Source: a virus
IMG/VR virus record: IMGVR_UViG_3300010885_035698
Coordinates: 1 to 37,767 of that record
Direction: 5' to 3' (one strand)
DNA length: 37,767 nt
Made by a program: the position numbers and the translations under genes
The notes under the pieces: generated by a model
What the model was told of the DNA's origin: nothing
What the model saw: only the letters and a program-made list of their open reading frames with translations
The model's database searches: none
Shown: piece after piece, positions 13,108 to 20,710 of the stretch
Layout: each line of letters starts with the position of its first letter
How positions within the stretch are numbered: position 1 is the first letter of the stretch

Positions 13108-13464
13108 TCATTCTACTCCCAGGCTAGGAGTGCTGCTGCCGCTCTTTGCAGCAGCTGCCATAGCTGCTGGGGCTTCCGCTTCTGCTGCTGCTGCTTCTGC
13201 TTCTGCTTCTTGCTGAGCCTTAAGCAAGATTAATTGAATGTTGTTATGAATAACTCGTAAAGAGCCTAAAGTATCCGATGCGTCTTCGCCGTTAAGAATA
13301 AAGCCTTGACTGCTGTCGTGGACAATTCCGGTAATGGTGCGCACCTTAGTGGTAATCTTCACCTCCAACAAATCGCTGCCCCCATTAGGGTTAGGGAGTC
13401 GGGTAAATGTTGTGCTTTCGTTGAGCAGGGCGATCTTTGGGGGGGTTTGTTGCGTTTGGGTCAT
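13108..13464 (-). CDS. Protein with Ala/Glu-rich tail (118 residues)
   Basis: The first 70 residues are beta-rich (LLEVKITTKVRTITGIVHDS), followed by an Ala/Glu-rich low-complexity helix (about 82-110) and a Ser/Thr-Pro end. At DNA level the tail is a run of GCT/GCA/GAA codons. The start at 13464 lies 74 nt inside the upstream RuvC-like gene; AAAAGG just upstream of ATG is close for a ribosome binding site, so the true start could be slightly later. No family recognised. Confidence 0.6.
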   Translation of the reverse strand: MTQTQQTPPKIALLNESTTFTRLPNPNGGSDLLEVKITTKVRTITGIVHDSSQGFILNGEDASDTLGSLRVIHNNIQLILLKAQQEAEAEAAAAEAEAPAAMAAAAKSGSSTPSLGVE

Positions 13465-14029
13465 AACCTTTTAATTCCTTGTAACTTGGAGTAAATCTTG
13501 CCGCCATATACACAGATAAGGCGTCATACACGTGTTCGTTTAAGCCTGCGAGTTCTTGGCCTCGTTTGCCCTTTATCCATCCTGTGAAGTCCGGGAATAC
13601 TAATTTTACAGCATCTCGGACTTCATGCTTAGTAGCTAGTTTATTACCGGTTGCAGCGGCCTTCGCCTCAAAAGGGGTAACTAGTGTAGCCTTTATGTTT
13701 AAGCCTTGTAAGCAAGCACAAGCGGCCCCTCTTGCCACTGCCATACTTCTTGCAGCGCTGGCGGACTTAGATCCGCCAGTAGGGCATTCTATAAATATAT
13801 GTGCCGGTTGGTGAAGCCTAACGGCATCAGCTATACCTACGGTTAGTTCGGTAGTGCGCCGCCATTCATCTGCAGATACCTTGATCCGACTGCTTTTAGC
13901 TTTTTCTGTGTGAATGGTATGGACGTGTAATAATTCGTCCACTCCTCCTGGATTAATACGAAGTACAGCAATACCTGTATTGGCTAAGGCTAGATCAAGG
14001 CATACCACAATGGAAGGGCTTAATTGCAT
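13391..14029 (-). CDS. RuvC-like nuclease (Holliday junction resolvase family)
   Basis: A 212-residue protein with an RNase H-fold pattern: first strand ending in CLDLALANTG (Asp12), a strand with HIFIECPTGG (Glu81), and a late helix with NEHVYDALSVY (His166 and Asp169). This matches the RuvC acidic set Asp, Glu, His/Asp, Asp. RuvC-type enzymes cut four-way junctions symmetrically; in phages they resolve branched DNA before packaging. The length (typical RuvC about 170-190) includes a Pro-rich basic tail. The start directly abuts the stop of the 156-residue gene. It is separated from the other recombination gene (RecA-like, 27900) by 14 kb. Confidence 0.8.
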   Translation of the reverse strand: MQLSPSIVVCLDLALANTGIAVLRINPGGVDELLHVHTIHTEKAKSSRIKVSADEWRRTTELTVGIADAVRLHQPAHIFIECPTGGSKSASAARSMAVARGAACACLQGLNIKATLVTPFEAKAAATGNKLATKHEVRDAVKLVFPDFTGWIKGKRGQELAGLNEHVYDALSVYMAARFTPSYKELKGYDPNATNPPKDRPAQRKHNIYPTP

Positions 14030-14500
14030 TTACTTATTGTTGTCGTCTTCAGCTTCGTTGTCAAGTTTGAAGTCAGTGTCTTTGAAAGGATTTATGTTGT
14101 TATTAGGATCCGCTAAGAAAAACTTACTCATAATATCCTTGAAGTCACCTTTCTCTTTATCGTTAAGAGTAACTGTGTTCCAAGCAGCCGGACCGTATGG
14201 GCCAAAGAAATGAATCGGATTTGTTGTTTGAATCTTAATGGTCTTTTCTTCAACCGGAGGCACTAAAATCCTGGCAAACTCCATTAAGGCCAAAGGATGC
14301 ACCGCCCCGTACAGTACCGATGGAATTAAAGACACCCATTCTTCCATTTCATTTAACTCAAATCCCACATACACCTTAGTAGGACCTAGTTGTTTTACAT
14401 TTAGAATAACGCCGAGGATGCCCTCTTCGTTAATAGCAAGTTTATGCTTTACCAGCTCGTCAGTTAGTTCGCCGGCTAGGTAGTACTTAGGTTGAGTCAT
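14030..14500 (-). CDS. Protein of unknown function with acidic tail (156 residues)
   Basis: A 156-residue protein that starts in an ATGA overlap with the stop of the 167-residue gene. Beta-rich N-terminal half (ILGVILNVKQLGPTKVYVGFEL), a central hydrophobic part, and a strongly acidic Asn/Asp/Glu-rich end (about 128-156). Acidic tails are common on phage DNA-mimic or ssDNA-binding proteins, but nothing else supports that. No family recognised. Confidence 0.65.
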   Translation of the reverse strand: MTQPKYYLAGELTDELVKHKLAINEEGILGVILNVKQLGPTKVYVGFELNEMEEWVSLIPSVLYGAVHPLALMEFARILVPPVEEKTIKIQTTNPIHFFGPYGPAAWNTVTLNDKEKGDFKDIMSKFFLADPNNNINPFKDTDFKLDNEAEDDNNK

Positions 14501-15000
14501 GTTAGTCCTTTGTGTAAAGTTCTAAGTGCTGTTTCTGCAGCAGTGTTAATAGGTGAATCCATGTATTGCTTTATGTTGCTAATACGAGCGGTGGCTGCTT
14601 GATGCCAAATACGCAACAACACGTCTGCTAGGTTCTTTAAGACCCACGTGCGAGCTTGCCAAGAAAGACTTACAAAGCCAGAAGCTAAATAGGCTTCTTC
14701 GATATGAATGTGGCTAAGGCCGTCCCGAGACAAGATATAGCGTAAGGCAGTTACTGCTCGAGCCATCTCTTCTTCTGAAATGTTGAGGGTCTTAGTAGCT
14801 ACCTCAGTATCCATGGTTTGAATCAACGTACACATACCTACAAACGCCCCAGGAACACAGTTAAGAATGTCGTGCTCTGGTACATATGAATCGTTTACTG
14901 TCCTGGACCCTATCGGATTGATGGACAACATATTCCTAGGGTCAAACGGCAGCGGAACATTAACTGGTACCGCTAAACTTCTTCGAAAATCTTCTGACAT
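14497..15000 (-). CDS. Protein of unknown function (167 residues)
   Basis: A mostly helical soluble protein from ATG 15000, which lies 28 nt inside the end of the 309-residue gene. The central helices (EEMARAVTALRYILS, LSWQARTWVLKNLADVLLRIWHQAATA) are amphipathic. No catalytic motif or family seen. Its stop overlaps the next start (ATGA), so it forms a coupled string 15902 to 14030. Confidence 0.6.
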   Translation of the reverse strand: MSEDFRRSLAVPVNVPLPFDPRNMLSINPIGSRTVNDSYVPEHDILNCVPGAFVGMCTLIQTMDTEVATKTLNISEEEMARAVTALRYILSRDGLSHIHIEEAYLASGFVSLSWQARTWVLKNLADVLLRIWHQAATARISNIKQYMDSPINTAAETALRTLHKGLT

Positions 15001-15902
15001 AAGTTTTTACCTCTAATGGTTAGTTCTGTGACTAAGGTTTTCATATCCCTACACGCTGCTACAGGGCGTGTAGCTCTGTAGCATTCATCATAGCCAAGTT
15101 TACACTCTTGACAAGTTGTTGGTAAATTTCTTACACAAGGTTGCATACGTTCTAGCATTAGCTTCTTGTTGTATTGCTTTTGCTTAGGACTCGTCTTAAG
15201 CCAACTTACCAGTTCTGAGTCTACGTTATTTATGATTCTTTTGTATTTAGCGCCAGCTTCATAAGAGTAGCCAGGCCTATCGGCGCTAAGGTATACCGTT
15301 ACTTGGCACTGAACGCAACTTCTAATATCTGTTAAACCTTTAATACGCTTGTCTGCTCCCTTACGGGTAGTTCCTAGTATTCTAGATATTCGGCGTAGCC
15401 CTGCTAACGGCATTAAAACGTATACGACAAACCCAGCTGCAGGTCCATCGCTTAATTTTACCTTAGCGTACATGTCTTGGGTGCTGTTATCTCTAACTAT
15501 GGCTAGTACAACACCAGGCATCCAACCTAGTTGCTCAGCCCTATTGTTAAATAAACTTACAGCTTGTTGAGTTACTAGCCGTTTATTGCCGGCAATTTGC
15601 CAGGCTAATAGATCTAAAGTTTTTACGTCCATTAAACAAAATAAGAAGTCTTGAGCTAAAGGGCGGACTAGGCTAGTGTCACATTCTAGTACTTCTGCTG
15701 CAACTCTGGTTACAGCCGCTGCAGTACTGGGAGTGATTATTGTTTGATTATACGGTCGGAGCAATCTAAACGCATGTTGGTACAACTCGTAAGCCTTAAC
15801 GGGCTGATTGTACCTAGGGGTCTTAGGCGCCTTCCAATTGTCCGCTGTTATGGCTTTACGAGCCGGCCTATTACAGGCTAATACGGTTTTCTGCGGAGGC
15901 AT
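14973..15902 (-). CDS. Cys-rich protein with probable zinc site (309 residues)
   Basis: The N-terminal part is basic and likely helical; the middle carries a CVQCQ pair (about 196-200); the C-terminal 60 residues hold a dense Cys cluster, CQECKLGYDECYRA followed by AACRD, plus earlier and later single Cys. This is suited to one or two zinc or Fe-S sites and suggests nucleic-acid binding. No named family. It lies 16 nt downstream of the GroES-like gene and overlaps the next gene by 28 nt. Confidence 0.6.
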   Translation of the reverse strand: MPPQKTVLACNRPARKAITADNWKAPKTPRYNQPVKAYELYQHAFRLLRPYNQTIITPSTAAAVTRVAAEVLECDTSLVRPLAQDFLFCLMDVKTLDLLAWQIAGNKRLVTQQAVSLFNNRAEQLGWMPGVVLAIVRDNSTQDMYAKVKLSDGPAAGFVVYVLMPLAGLRRISRILGTTRKGADKRIKGLTDIRSCVQCQVTVYLSADRPGYSYEAGAKYKRIINNVDSELVSWLKTSPKQKQYNKKLMLERMQPCVRNLPTTCQECKLGYDECYRATRPVAACRDMKTLVTELTIRGKNLCQKIFEEV

Positions 15903-15918
15903 AAGGGCCCTTGCGGGT

Positions 15919-16248
15919 TTATTTCTTTTTATCTTCTAGTACTACTAAGATATCCGTAGAGCGCATAATTAGGTAGTCTGCAGGCATAGGAATCTCCATA
16001 CCTGCAAACGCACTAAACAACACTTCGTCTCCTACCTCAAAGGCAGGCTTAGGACCCTTTAGGTTAGTGCAAGGGCCTATCTTAATGACTGTGCCTCGTT
16101 TAGACTGGAAGTCCTTAGAGTCGTCAATTAATACAATCCCTGCTGCAGTAGCCTTAGGACGCTCCCACTTTCGTAGTACAACCCAGTCTTGTAAGGGTTG
16201 AAACTTCGACAACATTTCCCATTCTTCTAGTCTTAGTGCAATTGACAT
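15919..16248 (-). CDS. groES: GroES-like co-chaperonin
   Basis: A 109-residue protein with the Cpn10 pattern: FQPLQDWVVLRK at the first strand, a mobile-loop segment PKATAAGIVLIDDS, then RGTVIKIGPC, VGDEVLFSAFAGMEI, and the closing YLIMRSTDILVVLED. Size and order match bacterial GroES (about 97 residues) with a short N-terminal extension; a second possible start at residue 12 would give a standard length. Phage co-chaperonins such as T4 gp31 cap host GroEL to fold large capsid proteins. No GroEL is encoded in this window, so host GroEL is the likely partner. Confidence 0.9.
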   Translation of the reverse strand: MSIALRLEEWEMLSKFQPLQDWVVLRKWERPKATAAGIVLIDDSKDFQSKRGTVIKIGPCTNLKGPKPAFEVGDEVLFSAFAGMEIPMPADYLIMRSTDILVVLEDKKK

Positions 16249-16249
16249 G

Positions 16250-16336
16250 TTAAATCCATCCGTTAAAGTAAATGATACAATTTGCTAAAAGTATTACTAT
16301 AGTTATTGCTTTTAGAAGATTTAGTTTCGAGTTCAT
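16250..16336 (-). CDS. 28-residue single-helix membrane peptide
   Basis: The ATG overlaps the stop of the 150-residue gene (ATGA). The peptide has a short basic N-terminus (MNSKLNLLK) and one hydrophobic helix to the C-terminus (ITIVILLANCIIYF). It fills the gap before the GroES-like gene, whose start lies 2 nt past its stop. Either a real transmembrane micropeptide or a coupling frame that carries ribosomes to groES, whose own ribosome binding site is weak. Confidence 0.45.
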   Translation of the reverse strand: MNSKLNLLKAITIVILLANCIIYFNGWI

Positions 16337-16785
16337 TTGGCCTGCAATGTAAGGCTGAATACTTCAGCTTTAAGGATTGTATGATCGCCAGGCTTAGGGT
16401 CAGTGCAAGTTGCGGCAGCTGCTCCATCTTCTATTGCTTCTGCTTTATCTTCCGCTTCTTCAGCGGTAGCAAACACTCCTTCAATACACCAATCATCAAA
16501 TGTATTGTAGGCGTAGGTATTAAAGCGAACCACAACTAAGTGTAATACTGCTCCTAGTTTTGCTTCAAAATCTAATTCTAACTCTAACGATTCGTCTGAT
16601 ATTTGGGTTGCGGTGAGCCGAAGGGGGTGAAACTCTATGAAAGTTTTATCCCCCTCTATTGCTCCACCGTCGTAGTCCGAATCCCAGTCATCGTCTTCAA
16701 TTTCTAGGTCTACGTCAACTTCGACATCTTCTGCCCCTTCGGTACGGGTTTCAACAAATTTTAAGTAAACAGCACTATAGGTCAT
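16333..16785 (-). CDS. Acidic protein of unknown function (150 residues)
   Basis: A 150-residue protein with an exceptionally acidic N-terminal stretch at about residues 15-45 (many Asp/Glu in a row), a strand-rich middle (LELELDFEAKLGAVLHLVVVRF) and an Ala/Glu-rich helix (ATAEEAEDKAEAIEDGAAAA). No family recognised. The strong negative charge recalls DNA-mimic anti-restriction or anti-repressor proteins, but no specific motif supports this. Confidence 0.6.
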   Translation of the reverse strand: MTYSAVYLKFVETRTEGAEDVEVDVDLEIEDDDWDSDYDGGAIEGDKTFIEFHPLRLTATQISDESLELELDFEAKLGAVLHLVVVRFNTYAYNTFDDWCIEGVFATAEEAEDKAEAIEDGAAAATCTDPKPGDHTILKAEVFSLTLQAK

Positions 16786-16832
16786 TGTTGGTGTATTTCT
16801 GTTAGTGCTATTTATCGTGTAACCGTTAGGGT

Positions 16833-17225
16833 TTACTTCTTAACCTTAGTAGTAACGGTAGGTTGACCTGAATCAGCCACAAAAACTAACGTTTCGGAAG
16901 TGTTTGTATTAGCTGTGCCTCGGACGTAGCAGATGCCACAAGTAGAAGTAGCGTACAAGGTACCTCCTGCAATGTCCGCCTTGCGGGTAGTTCGGCGGAA
17001 AGAGTTACTAATGGACTCGCCTAGCTTAGGCTCAACCCATGTTTCTTCCGCAAGTACTACCCATCTAAACCCGGTGCTCTCCTCTAGTGTTGTATCTGCT
17101 CCGGCGTCTTTGTCCGCTATTACAGCGGTAAAGGCTGCAACCTCAGTTGGGCTCATATTTGAGCTACTAGGCTTAATAGGAGTGACTGCAATATTACCTG
17201 TGGTGATTCCTTGAAATTGATTCAT
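16833..17225 (-). CDS. Protein of unknown function, possibly virion-associated (130 residues)
   Basis: Thr/Ser/Ala-rich with beta-strand character and short Gly turns (GFRWVVLAEETWVEP, GGTLYATSTCG, SETLVFVADSGQPTVTTKVKK). This composition is common in small phage head-decoration or tail proteins, but no family can be named. It lies 20 nt downstream of the ribonucleotide reductase gene and starts at ATG 17225 after GAAAG. Confidence 0.6.
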   Translation of the reverse strand: MNQFQGITTGNIAVTPIKPSSSNMSPTEVAAFTAVIADKDAGADTTLEESTGFRWVVLAEETWVEPKLGESISNSFRRTTRKADIAGGTLYATSTCGICYVRGTANTNTSETLVFVADSGQPTVTTKVKK

Positions 17226-17245
17226 TTGCTACTTTCTTTCTGTAA

Positions 17246-19792
17246 TTAACCGCATTTACTATTGCCGCACGACTTACATGTCATGCAGCCTTCTTGTCTT
17301 ACTAAATTTTCCGAGCTACAGTTTGGACACCTTTCGCCTTTAATCTCAGTACCGTCAGGAATGTACTTCTTTAAGGCTCTGGATATCGTCTTTGAAAAGG
17401 AGAACATATCTCCTTTTACTTTCTCTAACTGGTGTAACAAGTAGTGGACTTCCACTCCGTGTCTTAGTGCAGTAGAAAGCAGTCGGGTGATTGCTCCTTC
17501 CTCACTAGATACTAGATTACCTAATTTATTAATGGTGAGCAATTCTCCTTCATTTTTTTCGTCAATGAATTGCCCTTTATAGTGCCCTCGGTCCATTTTG
17601 GTTAAGGTGCCGCTCTTAAACCGCTTAGGAATAATGGTGTCTCCCTCTTCATTCTGGTTTACAGCAGCAAAAACCTCGTAAGGCTTACCTTCCTTAAGGC
17701 TGATTAATACGAAATAAGGAGCCTTACCAATTGTAGAGTGATGCATATCGCAAGGCAGTACAGCTGGCCGCTTATACGTACCAGCCTTAGGTTTAGTTTC
17801 TGCCGCTACCAAGACTCCAGTACGGCAACCGTCTCGATAGATGGTTACTCCCTTGCAGCCTGCTTTCCAAGCCTTAAGGTAAATCTGCTCTACCGTTGCG
17901 ATAGTAGCATCTGCAGGCAGATTAATGGTACTGCTAATAGCGTGATCTACGTGGCGTTGCGCTGCTGCTTGCAAATCAACCCTACTGGCCCAATCTAATT
18001 CTTGCGCTGTAGCTCCAGCCCAAGGACTCTTGCTTAGATCAGTTTCCCCTGTTACTTCCATCCATTGCTTTACCTTGGCGGGATATACGGTGAACTCCAT
18101 CCAATGATCTCCGCTTTGATCTACAAAGTCAGAACGAAAATTAGTATCCCCTGGATTACCCTTCTTGCGCCGAACGTAGGGGGTTACCATAAACTGAGGC
18201 TCAATACCAGAACTAGTCTGAGTTAGAATTGATACCGACCCACAAGGGGCTGTAGTAAGCAAGGCAATATTACGGCGCCCATGCTTCTGCATAGCTTGAA
18301 GAATAAGGGGTGAATCTTCAGCAAACCTGTTTATGAATGGATTATTAGCTTCAGCGGCTTTGGAGTAAATAGGGAAAGGTCCTAGAATTTCCGCCATATC
18401 TACAGAAGCTTTATAGCAAGCTAACTTGAACTCTCGGTATACAGCCTCTACCTTAGTAATGCTCTCCTTAGAGCCGTACTTAATGCCTAAAGCTGCCAAG
18501 GTATCTCCAATGGCCGTCATACCTGAGCCTGTGCGCCGCCCTGCTGTAGCTGCTGCTTGCACTTTAAGCCAAAGATTTAATTCTCGGGCCTTGAGCTCAT
18601 CTGATTCTGGATCTGCTTTGATCTTAGTAATGATCTTACCGATGCATTCTAATTCTAGATCAACCATGTCGTCCATTAGCCGCTGACACATGTATGCGTC
18701 GTTGTAAAAGGCCACCCAGTCAAACTTGGCAGTAGGTAAAAAAGGATCCTGCACGTAGCTAAACGTATTGACTAGCATGAGTCTGCAAGAGTCATACGCA
18801 GATAAAGGAATCTCTGAGCAAGGATTAGTGCATATAGTTTTAAAGCCTTTATCTGCGTAACAGTCAGGAATGCTTTCCTTAATGATATTGTCCCACATTA
18901 GCATTCCAGGCTCTCCGGATGCGTGAGCGCTATTAACCAACATATCCCAGATTTCCTTAGCGGGTACTTCCTTGTACGGGCTCGCAGGGGTAGGCCAATA
19001 TAGCTGATAGTTACCTCCCCGCACAACCGCATACATAAACTCATCTGTGAGCTTAATTGAAATGTTAGCTCCAGTGACTTTAGTAAGATCTCGCTTGCAG
19101 TTAATGAACTGCTTGATGTCAGGGTGGTGGATGGATTGAGTAAGCATTAATGCTCCTCGTCTGCCGTTTTGCCCAACTTCTCTAATAGAGTTACTAAAGC
19201 GTTCTGCAAACGGAATAGTACCAGTACTAGTACGGGCCGCATTGCTAGTAGGCATTCCTTCTGGGCGCAAAGTCTCCAGATCTATACCACAACCTCCCCT
19301 GCGCTTGCTGATTTGCACTAACTCTTCATCTGCCCGGCAAATACCTGCATAAGAGTCTTGTGGGCTTTCAATCACGTAACAATTTGAAAGGCTTATAGTT
19401 TGATAAGGGTTACCTATGCCGTACATAGGGCTACCTTGAGGCACAATGCGCTTAAACTTATCTAACGCATTAAATATAGTTTCCTCGGTGTATGCTACGC
19501 CTTCGCAGTACTTAGCGGCTTCTATTCGAGCAAACTCCTTAGCAATACGCCGATGCATATCCGTGGGGGTTAGTTCTAATATATTTTGCCGAGTATCTCT
19601 AAGTGCGTATTTGTCTACAAACACTCTGGCTGCAAGATCGTCTCCCTCGAAGTACTCAGTACTTGCAGTTAATGCTGCTTCGTAGGTGTGATAGGTGGGC
19701 AAGTTTTTAACCTTTAAATTACTCGGGGTTGGACTCAAAACTGAACTACTTATGTTCCGAAGAATAGACACTGTTTCTTTCCATGAGCCCAT
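17246..19792 (-). CDS. nrdJ: Adenosylcobalamin-dependent ribonucleoside reductase (class II)
   Basis: An 848-residue class II ribonucleotide reductase. It shows the first redox Cys in LSNCYVI (about residue 130), the substrate and loop region GGCGIDLETLRPEG, the finger-loop active site NPCSEIPL (Asn-x-Cys-x-Glu, about 320), the phosphate-binding APCGSVSIL, and a C-terminal zinc-ribbon-like CPNC...CKSCGNSKC that serves as the redox tail. The enzyme reduces ribonucleotides to deoxyribonucleotides with a thiyl radical from adenosylcobalamin, so it needs host B12 but no oxygen or partner subunit. The start overlaps the upstream gene by 43 nt; a GTG 21 nt later with GGAAAGAA ahead is an alternative. 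No B12 riboswitch is visible. Works with ThyX for dTMP supply. Confidence 0.93.
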   Translation of the reverse strand: MGSWKETVSILRNISSSVLSPTPSNLKVKNLPTYHTYEAALTASTEYFEGDDLAARVFVDKYALRDTRQNILELTPTDMHRRIAKEFARIEAAKYCEGVAYTEETIFNALDKFKRIVPQGSPMYGIGNPYQTISLSNCYVIESPQDSYAGICRADEELVQISKRRGGCGIDLETLRPEGMPTSNAARTSTGTIPFAERFSNSIREVGQNGRRGALMLTQSIHHPDIKQFINCKRDLTKVTGANISIKLTDEFMYAVVRGGNYQLYWPTPASPYKEVPAKEIWDMLVNSAHASGEPGMLMWDNIIKESIPDCYADKGFKTICTNPCSEIPLSAYDSCRLMLVNTFSYVQDPFLPTAKFDWVAFYNDAYMCQRLMDDMVDLELECIGKIITKIKADPESDELKARELNLWLKVQAAATAGRRTGSGMTAIGDTLAALGIKYGSKESITKVEAVYREFKLACYKASVDMAEILGPFPIYSKAAEANNPFINRFAEDSPLILQAMQKHGRRNIALLTTAPCGSVSILTQTSSGIEPQFMVTPYVRRKKGNPGDTNFRSDFVDQSGDHWMEFTVYPAKVKQWMEVTGETDLSKSPWAGATAQELDWASRVDLQAAAQRHVDHAISSTINLPADATIATVEQIYLKAWKAGCKGVTIYRDGCRTGVLVAAETKPKAGTYKRPAVLPCDMHHSTIGKAPYFVLISLKEGKPYEVFAAVNQNEEGDTIIPKRFKSGTLTKMDRGHYKGQFIDEKNEGELLTINKLGNLVSSEEGAITRLLSTALRHGVEVHYLLHQLEKVKGDMFSFSKTISRALKKYIPDGTEIKGERCPNCSSENLVRQEGCMTCKSCGNSKCG
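18795..18859. repeat. 14-bp perfect inverted repeat inside nrdJ
   Basis: TACGCAGATAAAGG (18795-18808) and CCTTTATCTGCGTA (18846-18859) flank 37 nt. The repeat encloses the codons of the active-site NPCSEIPL segment. Confidence 0.7.
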
Positions 19793-20673
19793 TCCAGGTA
19801 CTCATTCACTGTATACTGTAATCGTAAATCTGTAAAGTCTGTTTTAATGCTATTGAGCAATAGAGTGGGACAAGCAGAGTACAACGCCAATACTACTTCG
19901 TCAAGTGTTTCTGCACTGTACACGGTTATTTTTGTGGCGTAGGTTTGTTCTGTTTTTATCAATTTTAATTTATACGCTTCTGCCTGAATTAGTTTAGAGG
20001 CTAATGCATCGGCAGGAACTATTGAGCACAATGTGGTGGTTAAGTGCGGGATATCGTTTTGTACGGTTACCCCTAAGGTTCTGCAATTACCGCCAATATA
20101 CGCATGCCCTAATTCAGCTGTAAATGCTCGCACTCTTTCAGTACGAGGATCTACTGGTTTGAAGCCTTGCATAGTGTCCATAAAGGGAGTGTGGCAAACT
20201 ACTATTACTGCTTTTGAGTCTGCAGGAAATCCTTCAATGCGCTTAATAAGTTTTAAGGCTTGCCGTAAATAACAATTAGGGCAAAGCCCTTGTTTGCAAA
20301 TGTACTTTCCAGCAAAGCCTATAGGAGGACAATATTTCGCCCGCATAATTTGCTTAGGGGCGCAGCTGCTCAGCATAGGCATACAGCTACCAGAAAAACA
20401 CCGCCACAGTTTAGTTAAGGCTAGCCGCAAGATTGTTGTGCGAGCGGTAACCTGCTTTTTTAGTTCTACATCTGCATCAGCAAAGTTAGCTAATTCAATT
20501 AGGTTTTTAGTTATGTAATAGTTTTTTATTGGCCGTAGAAAGTGCTTTACTACTTCGTGGTTCGGCTTAGTAATGAGTTGCTGAGTCAGCTGATTAACAA
20601 CCCCTTTTAAAGGGGGGCTTAAATGATAAGGGGCAGCGGTAACTAATACCCGCCCATAAATGTTTGGGGTCAT
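19750..20673 (-). CDS. Protein with central Cys cluster, unknown function (307 residues)
   Basis: A 307-residue protein. Between residues about 92 and 135 lie several Cys (CFSGSC, SSCAPK, KYCPP, YICKQGLCPNCYLR) which could bind one or two zinc ions. The CPxCYxR ending recalls the Cys motif of some replication-initiator and transposase-like proteins, but I see no HUH motif or other catalytic residues, so that is speculation. The C-terminal half is a mixed alpha/beta domain. A TAAAATAGAC element precedes the gene (around 20703). It overlaps nrdJ by 43 nt. Confidence 0.55.
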   Translation of the reverse strand: MTPNIYGRVLVTAAPYHLSPPLKGVVNQLTQQLITKPNHEVVKHFLRPIKNYYITKNLIELANFADADVELKKQVTARTTILRLALTKLWRCFSGSCMPMLSSCAPKQIMRAKYCPPIGFAGKYICKQGLCPNCYLRQALKLIKRIEGFPADSKAVIVVCHTPFMDTMQGFKPVDPRTERVRAFTAELGHAYIGGNCRTLGVTVQNDIPHLTTTLCSIVPADALASKLIQAEAYKLKLIKTEQTYATKITVYSAETLDEVVLALYSACPTLLLNSIKTDFTDLRLQYTVNEYLEWAHGKKQCLFFGT

Positions 20674-20710
20674 AGCGTTAGCTTAGAGTAAGAGTGTTCG
20701 TTTGTCTATT

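Noticed and set aside
19772-19830. Cobalamin riboswitch ahead of nrdJ
   Set aside because: nrdJ starts inside the upstream gene, so there is no leader, and no B12-box sequence is seen.
20601-20615. CCCCTTT/AAAGGGG hairpin as a regulator
   Set aside because: The arms meet with almost no loop and lie inside a gene; too short to stand out from chance.
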